Shown here in pieces: positions 10,022-21,541 of a stretch of DNA of 64,000 nt; within the stretch, counting starts at the first letter, position 1, and every line of letters begins with the position of its first letter. Source of the stretch: Sugiyamaella lignohabitans (Eukaryota > Ascomycota > Dipodascomycetes > Dipodascales > Trichomonascaceae). Made by a program: the position numbers and the translations under genes. The notes below the pieces were generated by a model, which saw only the letters and a program-made list of their open reading frames with translations, had not been told where the DNA came from and did no database searches. Location: contig NC_031673.1 of assembly GCF_001640025.1 (NCBI RefSeq), forward strand, positions 1,736,001-1,800,000, in the 5' to 3' direction.

Positions 10022-13000
10022 CGAAAACTTTTACTAACCCGCGATAGTGGTTCTACAACAACCTCGGAATCGACGACTCGTACTTTGCTACCGAGTCTAT
10101 TGACAGCATTGTCAGTTATATCCACTCGCTGTATGCCGCCAAGGTCGCTGCTTATGCCCGAGACGATAAGAAGCTTGTGATTCGATTGGACCGTGAGTCG
10201 GAAGACCATGCGGTTTATATTGATACTTCGACTCCTGGAGTCACGAATCTCGACGGTCCTCGTTACGAGAAGCGTATTGACGAGAAGTATCTGACTCCTT
10301 CTACTCCAGAAAATGCTTATCGTTTGGAGACATTCCGATCTGTGGGAGCTGCTATTGATACTTCGGGAGTGGCTCAGAATCTGCGTTGCTACTTTGTTTA
10401 CAAGTGTAATTTCCCATCTACCAAGGAACCCGTTTCTGAGAACGAGACTGATTTGTTGAAGATCTCGGACAAGGCTTTCTATGAAAAGGCCACGGATCGA
10501 ACCAAGATGTTCTACCAATCGATTATTTCCCAGGTGGTTCGTCGTACTGGTCCAGTTATTGAACTGTACGAAGTCGACGGATCTCGCGAACGTAGAATAA
10601 TTATCGGTTATAGACAGGGCTCGACTCCTGGTTACTTTGCTGCATTGAGTGATTTGTATCATTACTACGGTTTGACCTCGACTAGAAAGTATGTCGAGCA
10701 ATTTGCCAATGGAGTTACCATTGTGTCACTTTACTTGGTGCCTACTAATGCTCCTCAGACTGCTCGTACTTTGGAGGAGCTTAAGGCTCTTAAACAGTTT
10801 CCTCCTATTGAGAGCTCGATCCACCAGATTGTCAAAGAGGCCAGTTTGCTGTACTGTGTTCCTCAAAACACATTCCAAGACCATTTTGCCAAGGGCGATT
10901 TGTCTCTTCAAGAGTCTGCTTATGCCCACTGCGGATTCATCTTTGTTTCTCACTTTTTGAACCGATTGGGTTCGGAATATACAACTTTGATGAGTGTGTT
11001 GGACTTGAACAACAGTTCTCATGTCGAGGTTATGGAGAGATTGAAGAGACGTTTGCGTTCGGAAACGTTTACTAGAGAGTACATTCAGGAGATTATCAAT
11101 TCTAATATTGACGTGATTCGTCAATTGTACTTGCAATTTGCTAATGATCACTATGTTCAATCTCACGGTGAAGGTGATGGGTTCTTGCCTACTTTATCAT
11201 ACCAACGTCTTCAAACCCAGTCTGTCATGTCTTCTGAAGAGCTTGAAAGCTTTATTCGTCGTACTGCCACAAATGACCACGAGGTGCTTGTTTTGGAGGC
11301 TTTGTTGAGATTCAATAACCATGTTTTGAAGACCAACTTCTACACCCCTACCAAGGTAGCTCTGTCATTCCGTCTCAAGCCAGATTTCCTGCCCAGCAGT
11401 GAGTACGCTCAACCTTTGTTTGGAATGTTCTTGGTGGTTGGACAGGAGTTCCGAGGATTCCACTTGAGATTCCGTGACATTGCCAGAGGTGGTATTCGAA
11501 TTGTCAAGTCGCGTAACAAGGAAGCTTACTCGATCAATGCCCGTTCGTTGTTTGATGAGAACTATAACCTGGCTAATACTCAACAGAGAAAGAACAAAGA
11601 TATTCCTGAAGGAGGTGCCAAGGGTGTCATCTTGCTCAATAATGAGCACCAAGACAAGGCTACCCAGGCCTTCCAAAAGTACATTGACGCTATTCTTGAC
11701 CTGTTGCTTCCAGGAGTTACTCCCGGTATCAAGGATGCTATTGTTGACAAGTACGGATCAAGCGAAATTCTGTTCATGGGTCCTGATGAGAACACTGCTG
11801 GTCTTGTAGACTGGGCTACTGAGCACGCTAAGAAGCGTGGTGCTCCATTCTGGAAATCGTTCTTCACTGGTAAGAGTCCTGAACTCGGTGGTATTCCTCA
11901 TGACGAATACGGTATGACGTCGTTGTCGGTGCGTGAATATGTCAAAGGTATCTACCGCAAACTTGAAATTGACCCCAGTCAGATCAAGAAGTTGCAAACT
12001 GGAGGACCCGATGGTGATCTTGGATCCAACGAGATTCTGCTTTCGAATGAAAAGTACGTGTCTATTGTTGATGGATCGGGTGTTATTTGCGATCCTAATG
12101 GACTCAACCACAGCGAGCTTGTGCGTCTGGCCAAAACGAGACAGATGATTAGCGAGTTTGATATCAGCAAACTCAGTTCGGACGGTTACCGTGTGCTTGT
12201 TGACGACAAGGACGTCAAACTGCCTAATGGCACTATTGTTGAGAACGGTACTACTTTCCGTAATTTGTACCATTTGATTGCTGCTGACGAGGTCAAGGAC
12301 TTGCAAGTATTTGTTCCCTGTGGAGGCCGTCCTGAAGCCATTGATGTTAACAATGTTGGCAAGCTAATTGACGAGAATGGCAAGTCCAAGATCCCTTATA
12401 TTGTCGAGGGAGCCAACTTGTTCATTACCCAGAATGCCAAGCTCCGTTTGGAGGCTGCTGGCGCTATCATGTTTAAGGATGCTTCTGCCAACAAGGGAGG
12501 AGTCACCTCATCATCACTTGAAGTTCTTGCTTCATTGGCACTTAACGATACCGAGTTCTACGAGAACATGTGTGTTCACAACGGAATCGTGCCCCAATTC
12601 TACAAGGACTATGTCAAGGAAGTACAATCGATTATCCAGAACAATGCCAGATTAGAATTTGAGGCTATCTGGAGAGAACACCAATTGACCAAGAAGACCA
12701 ATTCGTTGTTGTCAGACGAACTTTCACACGCCATCAACGACCTGACTGAAGAGTTATCCAAATCGAACCTCTGGCAAGACGAGGAGTTCCGTAACTCGAT
12801 TCTCGGCGAAGCTCTTCCCAAGGAACTCGTCAAGAAAGTGGGACTCGAGACCATTCTCGAACGCGTGCCCGACTCGTACCTCAAAGCCATCTTCGGCTCG
12901 TACCTTGCCGGCCGCTTTATCTATGAACACGGCGCCAGTCCCTCGCAATTCGCCTTCTTCGAGTACATGGTCGAGAAGAGAAAGTCCGCTGCTCCTGCTA

Positions 13001-13026
13001 CTCCTGCTACTGCTGTCGCTAACTAA
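9240..13026 (+). CDS. GDH2: NAD-dependent glutamate dehydrogenase, two introns
   Basis: Oxidises glutamate to 2-oxoglutarate and ammonium with NAD+; a central enzyme when glutamate is nitrogen or carbon source. I join exons 9240-9438, 9562-9623 and 10048-13026. Intron 1 (9439-9561) starts GTAGGT and ends TTTTTAG. Intron 2 (9624-10047) starts GTAAGT, has TACTAAC at 10032-10038 and ends GATAG. The join gives 1079 residues, close to the ~1090 of the large yeast NAD-GDH. The junctions restore VMDEIDRRGFIPEALIE and WFYNNLGIDDSYF, typical of the N-terminus. Landmarks: GGIRIVKSRNKEAY (substrate region, about residue 470), GPDENTAGLVDWA, and the nucleotide-binding GGPDGDLGSNEI (about residue 635). 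Both introns contain GC elements. Confidence 0.95.
9464..9518 (+). repeat. GC palindromic element (left arm) inside GDH2 intron 1
   Basis: Makes up 55 of the 123 intron bases, leaving 68 bases, the size of element-free introns here. Hairpin TGGGGC-GCT-GCCCCA; terminal stem GCTCGC-TTC-GCGAGC. Confidence 0.9.
9934..9986 (-). repeat. GC palindromic element (right arm) inside GDH2 intron 2
   Basis: Terminal stem GCTCGC-GAA-GCGAGC, hairpin TGGGGC-AGC-GCCCCA, outer GCCGCCGGAGGC; runs almost directly into a C homopolymer. Confidence 0.9.
9991..10018. repeat. C28 homopolymer in GDH2 intron 2
   Basis: 28 consecutive C residues between a GC element and the branch point. The exact length may be uncertain in assembly. 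Confidence 0.85.
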
Positions 13027-13107
13027 CAGCGTCGGCCCTATTTATATTACTGTTAATAATAATAATAATACAAAATTGCTTCTGTTTTATTTCGGGGGTG
13101 GGGGTAT

Positions 13108-13158
13108 GCCTCCGGCGGCCGGGCTCCGCCCGGACCTGGTTGTGCTCGCTTCGCGAGC
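13108..13158 (+). repeat. GC palindromic element, left arm, covariant stem
   Basis: 82 bp after the GDH2 stop. Inner hairpin CGGGC-TCC-GCCCG: the closing T-A pair has become C-G on both sides. Terminal stem GCTCGC-TTC-GCGAGC. Preceded by GGGGGTGGGGG. Confidence 0.88.
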
Positions 13159-13448
13159 TACTGCGGGGTCCAGGGTTTGTGGGTCGGTCGCTGATGTTGC
13201 TACTGAGGAACCAGAGGGGGATTGGGGTGCGATATTGGCGAGTTCTGATTGGGAGGAGTTCTTTTTTACTTTTTTATTTCAATTAGAATCATCTGCTTCA
13301 ACTTCAATCACCTACCTGCATGCATCAACAAAAAACAATCCACATCCATCGAATAATGAATCACGAGCAGTTTAACCCGATATCGCGCCACCACAGCCAG
13401 TGGTCCAAGAAATTGCTCGCCAGACCACTTTCAACCGGGACGGGGACG

Positions 13449-13585
13449 GCCTCCGGCGGCTGGGGCGCTGCCCCAGACCCCGTAGCTCCTGCTTCGCAGG
13501 AGACTGCTGGGACCGTCGACGAAACCGACTCGAGCGAAGCGAGAGGAGCAGCGGGGTCTGGGGCGGAGCCCCAGCCGCCGGAGGC
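13449..13585. repeat. GC palindromic element, two arms, 137 bp
   Basis: Left stem CTCCTGC-TTC-GCAGGAG, right stem CTCGAGCGAAGCGAG; loop hairpins GCT (left) and GGA (right). Right edge followed by CACACACCCACCCCC. Confidence 0.92.
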
Positions 13586-13982
13586 ACACACCCACCCCCT
13601 GAAAATGTACCCAGCGGCTAAAAAGGGGGTTATATGCAGGGACGAGATATTTGCTCACCGGTTTTCAGGCGATCGCATGGACCAACCGGAACGGGAAATA
13701 GTTTAATCTTTGATGGATTCGATAAAGTCCCAAATGCAGACCCGAAGCAGATGCATGCAATGAGCAGTTTACCACGAAAATAACCTCACAAAATCTGCTC
13801 ATTCGGCGTCGCTTGAATGTAAGCGAGACGTACATGACAGTTTCGGTACGGGTGAAGTGCATTTTATATATATTTCCATGATCATCCCGACATTTATCAG
13901 ATGGATTTGACTCGTTTGTTCATTGATCTCAGCTGACTGTGTCGTGATTAGACAGAAATTTTTAAAAAATTTAAAAAAGAGA

Positions 13983-16097
13983 ATGAGAGTCGGGTACCAG
14001 GACGGTGTGGTCTATGACTGCTTAGTCACTGATACTCCGGAGTATGCCGCTGGCCAGGCGATAGCTTCGAAACAAGTCCCGTGGATGAGTAACATCAAAT
14101 ACGGGAATTATACAGTTTATTTTGTGGTGGTGGTGATATTTATTGCCATGGTCCACAGGCTGTACAGCATATTTTCCGATGCTTCGTACCGGTCACAGCG
14201 AGCTCGCGATAGAGCTGCTACGTTCTCGGTCGAGCTGAAAAGCACTTCGAGATCAAGCGATAAAATTAGCCAGCATCGCGAAACTACGAGACAAGTGACT
14301 CGTGGTGTCGTCGCTGGTGATATTAGTCGAGATGCTAGCACGACTGGTGCTTCGACTCCAGCAGAAACAACTGATGCTGTATTTGATAATCAACTGGTGG
14401 CAGAACAAAGTCGAGATGATACAGTTGATCTGAAACGAGACCGACTAACAGATGGTCTGACAGGCGGTCCAGATTTCAAAAGGGGTTTGAATGGTTCAGA
14501 TTTAGATTTTGTGCCCAACTCGAATCCATCAGGGTTGACTGCTCCTGTCAGAAAAATGGTGGCTTTGGTCAGATATATTGGCTATAGACGGTTTCCTACA
14601 GTGTGGACTGAGACGGTTGGAGTACCAAGTTCGGTGGGAGCTGTTTTGTTGCTCGGTGCGGGGTTTCTTTACCTTCTTCTGTGGTGTTTCATCCCCAGAT
14701 CATACTATAAAGCATGTATTGCCATGGGCTCACCGCCTCTGGGAATCCGATCGGGACTCATGGCTAATGCCCTGACTCCGTTTATTTATGCGTTTGCTGG
14801 TAAGATTAATATTGTCACTTTTATTACTGGCACCAGCTACGAGAAGTTAAATGTATTTCATCGTGGAGTAGCATGGATCTCGTTCTTTTTTGCTCTCGTT
14901 CATACTGTTGTGTTTCTTGTCCAGCCTGCTTGGGAAGGAGGTGCTAAGTACCTGAAAGAGTACTTCATGGCCACTCCCCAGTATACCAGTGGAGTAGTGG
15001 CTACAGTGTTTCTGTTTGTTCTGTCGATATTTTCACTGCAGTTTATTCGCCAGAGATACTATGAAGCGTTTTTGCATGTTCACTGGCCGGTAGCTATTGG
15101 ATACCTGGGTATTTTGTTTTGGCACGATACTGGCGCTCTTGCATCGTGGTCGTTTCTATGGGCCACTATTGGAGTGCTGTTGAGTGGATATTTGTACAGA
15201 TACTTTTACAAGACCAATTATCTACAACTGCGTCGTAACTGGTTTAGTTTAGACGAGGCCGTTCTACGTGTTCTGGATGACGGAGTTGTGCAAGTGAATG
15301 TGTTTAGTTCCATTATTAACAAATGGAAACCTGGTCAGCACGTTTATTTACGGTTCCCGGAGATTCAACCACTAGGAAACCATCCATTTTCAGTGGCTTC
15401 GTTACCGGAAATCATAGACAAAACCGATGGAACTGCCAAACTGAGATTCATCGCCAAGGCACATGGTGGGTTCACGAAAATGCTTTATGAACAAGCAGCC
15501 AAGAAGACTGAAAAGGAGTATCAAGTGATGCTGGATGGGCCATATGGTGGTGTTGAGCGTGATTTATATGCATTTGACGACGTTTGTCTTGTAGCTTGTG
15601 GATCTGGAGTCACTGCTACTATTGCGTTTCTGTCTGATCTAAGTAACAAGCTTGCCACTGTTGGACCACCCACAGGGTTTCCCATGGCCACTCAGAAAGT
15701 GCGATTCCTATGGATTGTGAGAAACTGCCGCAACATCGAATGGTTCCGCAACGAGATTACTAATGCTCTTGAAAGCGTACCTTCTGGCCTGATCGAAGTA
15801 TACATCCACATCACCGGCAACCAAAACATGGACTCTAAACAAGAGATCCGGCCATTTGACTCTCCACACATCGTGATCGAGCACGGACCCCGTCCAAAAA
15901 TGAACCAAATTCTTCGCAAATGGAGCGAATCCTTCGGCCGACGGACCCTCGTCGTCACCTCTGGCGTCCGCGGCCTCAACTGCGACGTCGGCAACACCGT
16001 GGCCGACCTCCAAAAACTCGTCCTCCTCGGCAAAACCAACACCCATGGCATCCAGTACGAGGAAATCAGTCTCCACACTGAAATGTTTGGCTGGTAA
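13983..16097 (+). CDS. Ferric-reductase-like transmembrane oxidoreductase (FRE family)
   Basis: A heme/FAD membrane reductase that passes electrons from NADPH across a membrane, usually to ferric or cupric ions. I start at ATG 13983; the frame is open further upstream but has no ATG. Length 704 residues. There is a membrane segment near residues 43-62, then a charged low-complexity region (about 70-190), then the ferric-reductase core. Heme-ligand candidates are His in FHRGVAW (about 292), LVHTVV (about 306), LHVHW (about 365-367) and FWHD (about 380). The FAD-binding HPFSVAS lies near residue 466. The C-terminal nucleotide-binding lobe ends with SGVRGLNCDVGN. No classical signal peptide is seen at this start, unlike plasma-membrane Fre1-type proteins, so an intracellular member (vacuolar or Aim14-like) is possible. 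The exact orthologue is not assigned. Confidence 0.85.
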   Translation: MRVGYQDGVVYDCLVTDTPEYAAGQAIASKQVPWMSNIKYGNYTVYFVVVVIFIAMVHRLYSIFSDASYRSQRARDRAATFSVELKSTSRSSDKISQHRETTRQVTRGVVAGDISRDASTTGASTPAETTDAVFDNQLVAEQSRDDTVDLKRDRLTDGLTGGPDFKRGLNGSDLDFVPNSNPSGLTAPVRKMVALVRYIGYRRFPTVWTETVGVPSSVGAVLLLGAGFLYLLLWCFIPRSYYKACIAMGSPPLGIRSGLMANALTPFIYAFAGKINIVTFITGTSYEKLNVFHRGVAWISFFFALVHTVVFLVQPAWEGGAKYLKEYFMATPQYTSGVVATVFLFVLSIFSLQFIRQRYYEAFLHVHWPVAIGYLGILFWHDTGALASWSFLWATIGVLLSGYLYRYFYKTNYLQLRRNWFSLDEAVLRVLDDGVVQVNVFSSIINKWKPGQHVYLRFPEIQPLGNHPFSVASLPEIIDKTDGTAKLRFIAKAHGGFTKMLYEQAAKKTEKEYQVMLDGPYGGVERDLYAFDDVCLVACGSGVTATIAFLSDLSNKLATVGPPTGFPMATQKVRFLWIVRNCRNIEWFRNEITNALESVPSGLIEVYIHITGNQNMDSKQEIRPFDSPHIVIEHGPRPKMNQILRKWSESFGRRTLVVTSGVRGLNCDVGNTVADLQKLVLLGKTNTHGIQYEEISLHTEMFGW

Positions 16098-16137
16098 TTA
16101 TTTATAAACTGTTATTTGCATTCCTCCCCTCTCCTCT

Positions 16138-16366
16138 GCCTCCGGCGGCTGGGGCTCCGCCCCAGACCCCGTTGCTCCTGCTTCGCAGGAGTTTTTCAGT
16201 CCTCGGAAGAGCTCCTGGCTCACCTGTTTCTACCCCGGCGGCTGAGCCTCCACCCCAGACCTCGTAGCTCCTGCTTTGCAGGAGTTTTCTTCTCCGGGAG
16301 AGCTCCTCGCCGCTCCGCGAAGCGGAGCACCACGGGTTCTGGGGCAGAGCCCCAGCCGCCGGAGGC
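16138..16366. repeat. Cluster of three GC-element arms
   Basis: Starts 41 bp after the reductase stop. 16138-16191 is an intact left arm. 16232-16284 is a degraded left arm (TGAGCC-TCC-ACCCCA, stem CTCCTGC-TTT-GCAGGAG). 16312-16366 is a right arm with stem GCTCCGC-GAA-GCGGAGC, a third stem version. Degraded spacers repeat GAAGAGCTCCT / GAGAGCTCCT. Confidence 0.88.
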
Positions 16367-16551
16367 AGGGTTCAGGACCCTGCGTGGACCCCTAGCCAGC
16401 CGTGCGTAGGGTACGGGAGAAATTTCAGTGATCAAAAAAAAAAAACCGGAAAAAGAAATGAAACAAAAAAAATTAGACATATTCGGTATACAGTTAGAAG
16501 TACAGCGTCTCTCTATCTACACTTCACTGACCTGTTGGTATTCATATCGAA

Positions 16552-19500
16552 ATGGCCGGTGCTGAGGAGACTCCTGTGGGGAGCTATACTCCCGAAGAAC
16601 CGCTTCAAGTGCGCCTGGACAAGGTGCGAGCTCATAAAACGTCGAAACTCAGCCATCAGAGCCATGTAAGTAGTCTTCTGAGGACACGAAGAAGTGGAAA
16701 TATGTTTCTTTGCAGCCCTTTTTTGATATTTTTCCAGTTTCACGTGCGGTTAAATCAGGATCTGATTCGTGTCTTGACTCCGCGAAGCGGAGCCAACCGG
16801 TCTGGGCGGAGCCCAGCCGCCGGAGGCATGCTAACCCCAGTTGTCGAAACGTCACTAACAAGTCCTAGCTTGCTCTGATCCTGTCCGCTGTTGAAGAAAA
16901 TTTGGCTGATCAGAAGACTGAAGAGACTCCGGCCGCTTACTTTGTGTCGTTTTTGTCGCTTTTGGATCAGGCGTTTACTGAGACGGGTATTTCCAACAAG
17001 GAACTGGCGCAATCAGCTGTGTATTTATTGGATTTGGTGGTGCCATATATCTCTGCGGGTCTTCTGCGATCGAAATTCAGCGCTATTTTGTCGAAACTGG
17101 CCTTAGCTTTGTCGAATCCCGAATCAGATGCTCCTCTTTTGAGATCGTGTATGGGTGTTTTGGAGACAGTTCTGATTGCTCAAGATAGCAGCAGCTGGTC
17201 TCAACCCACTACACAATTGTCTCCTAAGAGAGCAGTTTTGGGTTTGTCGGCTTTGGCAAGTGATCCCAGACCCAAAGTTCGTAAGAGAGCCCAGGAAGCA
17301 CTTACAAAGGTGCTGGCCAACCCCCCTCCCAGTCCTAAATTTGAACATCCAGCAAGCTCTGTTGCAGCAGAGACTGCTTTGAAAAACCTGCTTGTGCAGT
17401 TGGAAGAGGATAAAAAAGTCAAAAAGCAAGATACTAAGAGTCCATCAAAGGCTATTCATTCACTTCAACTCATCAGATCGATTAGCAGTGTCAACCAGTG
17501 GCCTTCGGAGAAGATCGAGCAATTGTGTGAGGTTTTGTTGACTATTACGAGAACTTCGGATCAATACTTGGTTGTGTCTGCTTTTAATGTTTTCGAGGCT
17601 ATTTTCCATGGTCTTACTGATGAGGTTATTGACGAACCCAAGGTTGTTAAGGTTTTGGATATTATCGTCGATTTAAAACCTTCTGTCACCGATCAACATC
17701 TTGCTCCTGCTTGGTTAGCAGTGATTGCTCAAGCAGGCTCGTCATATGCTAAATTACAACCCATTCGTTCGTTTGCTCGTCTTCCTAAATTGTTCACTTT
17801 AATTGTCGAGTTTTTCCAATCCGACTCGAAGAACGTTCGTATCTCGGCATCTCAGTGTTTGGTGGCTCTTATTTCCACGTGTATTCCTCCCGAAGTTCTG
17901 AGTACCAAATCTAGTTACGACAAGACTGACAAAATCCTTGCTAAACTCAGTGATACCACGTTTAGTTTATTACATATTCAGTATCATGGTTCTTGGCAAG
18001 AGGTGACTGAGGTTTTGGTGGCTCTTTTTGATCAGCTTCGTTGGAAATCGGCTCCTCATCTCGTCAATGCTCTCAAGGTGGTTGGCTCATTACGTAGTGA
18101 AGAATCGTTTGCTGATGGCCGTGAACACTCTGATAATGTCATTGCTGCTGCTATTCGTGCTCTTGGTCCTGAAGTCGTGTTGCAATACTTGCCATTGAAC
18201 TTGGATCCTACTAGAACCAACAACGGTACTGGACGTGCGTGGCTATTGCCTTTGTTGAGAGATAATGTTCAACAAGCCAGTCTGTCTCATTTCGTTACAG
18301 AGTTTGTTCCTTTGAGCGAGAAGTTTGTTGCCAAGGTGGATCAATTGCAAGAGGAAGGTGAAAGTAGCAAGGACAGAGGAATGCAAGTCAAGATTTTCCA
18401 GACCCTCAATGATCAAATCTGGTCTCTCTTACCCCGTTATATGGACTTGCCATCGGATCTTCGCACCTCTTTCGACCAGTCTTTTGCTGAATTGCTCAGC
18501 AATGTTCTTTACCAGAAAGTCGAGTATCGATCCAACATCTGTCTTGCTCTTAGACTGGTGGTTGAAAGCAATGTCGCTTATTCTGAAGGTGCTGTTGACG
18601 ACGATGTTTTGTTGTTAGAAAGGTTCCCTAAGAAAGAGGCCAAGAAAAACGTCGAATTCTTGGCTAAGAGTTATGCTTCGAAGATCTTGTCAGTGTTGTT
18701 CAATGTTTTCAGTCAGACCTCGCCAGAATTCAGAAACTACATTCTCGAATGTATCAATGCATACTTGGCCATCACTCCTGTTGAAGATGTTGACACCACT
18801 TTCAACAAAGTAGCATCACTTCTTCATTCTTCTTTGGAAGACGAGGTCAAGGCTGCTGCCGAGGCTGGTGCTGCAACTACTGCCAAACAAACAGCCATGT
18901 CTGCTACTATGCTTGACCTCATTGTGGCCATGGCACCATTCCTTCCGAAAACATCGCACAACTCACTGCTGTCTATCTTCGTGACGATTTCTAAATTAGC
19001 CGAGTTCCCTCAATTACAGAAGAAATCGTTCCGTGCATTCACCAGATTAATGGAAAACGAAGACGGTGAGAACACAATCAAGGAGAACATGGAAAACGTT
19101 CAAAATGCATTTATTCAATTGGGTGACAAGGTTTCGTCGCCCGCCCGTGGCGCTAAACTGTCTGCTCTCAGCAAGATTGTCGAGATCATGCCTTCTAGTG
19201 ACCTTCATTTTATCCCCAGCATTTTATCCGAGACGGTTTTGTCTACCAAGGATGTTAACGAGAAGACAAGAGAAGCTGCTTTCAACTTGTTGGTTCAAAT
19301 GGGTCGCAAAATGCAACAAGGTGGTACTGTTGAGCACTCCAAGGTTCCCAACATGGATGCCGATGCTCCTAATGTTGAAGCTACCCTTGAAGAATACTTC
19401 ACAATGGTGTCAGCAGGCTTGGCTGGAACCACTCCACACATGATCAGTGCCACCGTAACTGCCTTGAGCAGGATATTGTTTGAATTCAGAGATGATATCA

Positions 19501-20465
19501 GCGTCGAAATGCTACAAGAGCTCTCTTCGACAGTGGAACTTTTCCTGACTTCTAACAACCGAGAAATCGTGAGATCAACACTTGGATTCGTGAAAATCAC
19601 CGTCATTTCACTGCCAACTGAGATTGTTGAGCCTTCACTCAAGCAGCTCATCACGAATCTGATGGTATGGTCGCACGAGCACAAAGCTCACTTGCGAGCC
19701 AAGGTGAAGCACATTATCGAAAGACTTGTACGAAGATTTGGTTACGAGAAGATTGCTGCCAACTTTCCTGAAGAGGACCAGAAACTTCTCACTAACATCC
19801 GCAAGACCAAAGAACGTGCTAAGAGACAATCTAAGAAGGACGACAATGACGAAGACGGTGGTGCCTCGCAGTCCCGCAAAGCGTCTAAATTCGACAACGA
19901 GTTTGACGAAGCTATCTATGGCAGCAGTTCTGACGACAGTGACCGAGAAGGCTATGATTCTGATGTGGAAATGGGCAACACTCGAAGCAGTAATAACAAA
20001 AAACAACAAAAGAGCAAAGCTCAAAACAACAGATACATCGTGGAAGATGCCGATGAGCCATTGGATTTGTTGGACCGCCGTTCATTGGCCCACATCTCAT
20101 CAACAAAACCCCGTGCTAACGCCAAACTCGAAATCAAGGACAAGAACAAGTTTTCCCGCGATGCTGCTGGCAAGATTGTTGTCAAGGATGTTGAAGATGA
20201 CAACGACATCGATATCAAGAGCGGTATTGATGCATACGTCGAGGCCATGAAGAACGGACCCATCCGAGGCCAGCGCAACAAACTCAAGTACAAGCGATCC
20301 CGAAAGCACAACCAAGACAGTGACGACGACGGCGACGACGACGAAGTCAACGGCAACGCCAAATTCGCCAGAAACAGTGGTGCCGGACCAAAACGCCGAC
20401 ACGACGCCGCCGACAACCGTGGCGGAAAACGGGCCCGTCCCAACACACAGCGACGGAAATTATAA
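16552..20465 (+). CDS. RRP12: Ribosomal RNA processing protein 12, one intron
   Basis: A HEAT-repeat protein needed for export and maturation of pre-ribosomal subunits in the nucleus. Exons 16552-16665 and 16869-20465. The intron starts GTAAGT, has CACTAAC at 16853-16859 and ends CCTAG; splicing joins KLSHQSH to LALILSAVEENLADQ in frame. Product 1236 residues, close to yeast Rrp12 (1228). Helical HEAT-like repeats fill most of the protein. The last ~220 residues are a charged tail with DDDGDDDEVNG, NNRYIVEDADEPLDLLD and a basic terminus (GGKRARPNTQRRKL), as expected for the family. The intron holds a GC element. The 3' end converges with the Ser-rich gene at 20765. Confidence 0.95.
16778..16827 (-). 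repeat. GC palindromic element (right arm) inside the RRP12 intron
   Basis: Terminal stem CTCCGC-GAA-GCGGAG; inner hairpin shortened to TGGGC-GGA-GCCCA; outer GCCGCCGGAGGC. Ends 26 bp before the branch point. Confidence 0.88.
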
Positions 20466-20547
20466 CCGGACCACAACCTTCTGTGTAGTAATATATTTTG
20501 TTTATGTTTTTCTCTCCGATCTGGGTCTGCCTCGGACCAGGTCCGTT

Positions 20548-20684
20548 GCCTCCGGCGGCTGGGGCGCTGCCCCAGACCCCGTTGTGCTCGCTTCGCGAGC
20601 TTTCTACAACGCTAACTGGAAAGATCGGGATGCTCGCGAAGCGAGCACAACGGGGTCTGGGGCAGCGCCCCAGCCGCCGGAGGC
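20548..20684. repeat. GC palindromic element, two arms, 137 bp
   Basis: Sits between two converging genes, 83 bp from the RRP12 stop and 81 bp from the stop at 20765. Both arms carry the GCTCGC/GCGAGC stem. The palindrome continues into the flanks: GTCCGTTGCC on the left, GGCAACAGGAC on the right. Confidence 0.92.
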
Positions 20685-20764
20685 AACAGGACAAGAGAAT
20701 AAATAATTAGTTTAGAGGCTGAGGACTACTTCGTAAGGCATTAGAAAACTTTTGGGTCGGGTCG

Positions 20765-21541
20765 TTAGGAGTAGAAGGAGGAATTAAGCACGACCGGGTT
20801 GCGGGTGATTCGCGAGATTGGCGATTTGGGGAAAATATAGTATGCGTCGGGGAGTTTGGGTGTCGGTGACGAGTGGGTTGCGGGTGGGAGGAGAGTGGAG
20901 GACGAGCGGGGCGAGCCGAAGAGTGATGATTCGGAACTACAGGAGCTCGTCGAGTTGTGTGAAGTGTGTGGTTGAGGAGTATTGTTACGTGAGCGCGAGG
21001 TGCTGGCGGAATGCTCGCTGGCAGTTGTTTTGGCGGTAAGAGATGATTTCTTCATGATTTGAAACAGCTCTTCGACAGAATCGTTGGAAAACACAGTTCC
21101 GGGTGTATAATCGCTTTTATATTCCGCGCTGGGAGGCTGGACCACGGGTGAAGGGACTAACACAGTATTCGAATTGACTTCATTGTCTCCGGAATTCGAC
21201 GACGGTGAAAGTAACAGCGAGGCAAGCGATCTGTGACGCCGTCTTAGTTTTATTGGTCTTGGTGCAATGACTGATGTGGTGGTTGTAATGATGGTTGTAG
21301 ATAGAAGCGAAGGTTGTAATATTGAGGTGGTACTGACATCGCTGGTAGCGCCATTTGTCGCTGATCCAGTATCTGAAGCGTTCTTACGCTCGACTTGTGA
21401 ATCAGAGTCTGTTTGGTCCTCTTCAAAAGCATAAGACCGCTTAAGACCAGTCTCCGAGCTTCTGGATTTAAGAGGTGATTCGGCACGAGAAATCACTGCC
21501 GACGGCGATGATGTCGATGACGATGACTCTACTGTGCTCAT
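20765..21541 (-). CDS. Ser/Thr-rich protein of unknown function (258 aa)
   Basis: An uninterrupted frame from ATG at 21541 to TAA at 20765. More than a quarter of residues are Ser or Thr. There is an Arg-rich patch KLRRRHRS near residue 100, an ordered-looking stretch VFSNDSVEELFQIMKK near 150, and a C-terminal block DAYYIFPKSPISRITRNPVVLN that looks like a conserved short motif. No membrane segment or signal peptide. Composition suggests an intrinsically disordered regulatory protein with many SP sites; no family is recognised. The convergent position next to RRP12 and the lack of stops support a real gene. Confidence 0.6.
   Translation of the reverse strand: MSTVESSSSTSSPSAVISRAESPLKSRSSETGLKRSYAFEEDQTDSDSQVERKNASDTGSATNGATSDVSTTSILQPSLLSTTIITTTTSVIAPRPIKLRRRHRSLASLLLSPSSNSGDNEVNSNTVLVPSPVVQPPSAEYKSDYTPGTVFSNDSVEELFQIMKKSSLTAKTTASEHSASTSRSRNNTPQPHTSHNSTSSCSSESSLFGSPRSSSTLLPPATHSSPTPKLPDAYYIFPKSPISRITRNPVVLNSSFYS

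Larger units (their letters stand above)
13027..13982. other. Intergenic between GDH2 and the ferric-reductase-like gene
   Basis: Contains one single-armed and one two-armed GC element. 13590-13982 is the likely promoter of the downstream gene and includes a TATATATAT stretch near 13865. No gene seen. Confidence 0.7.
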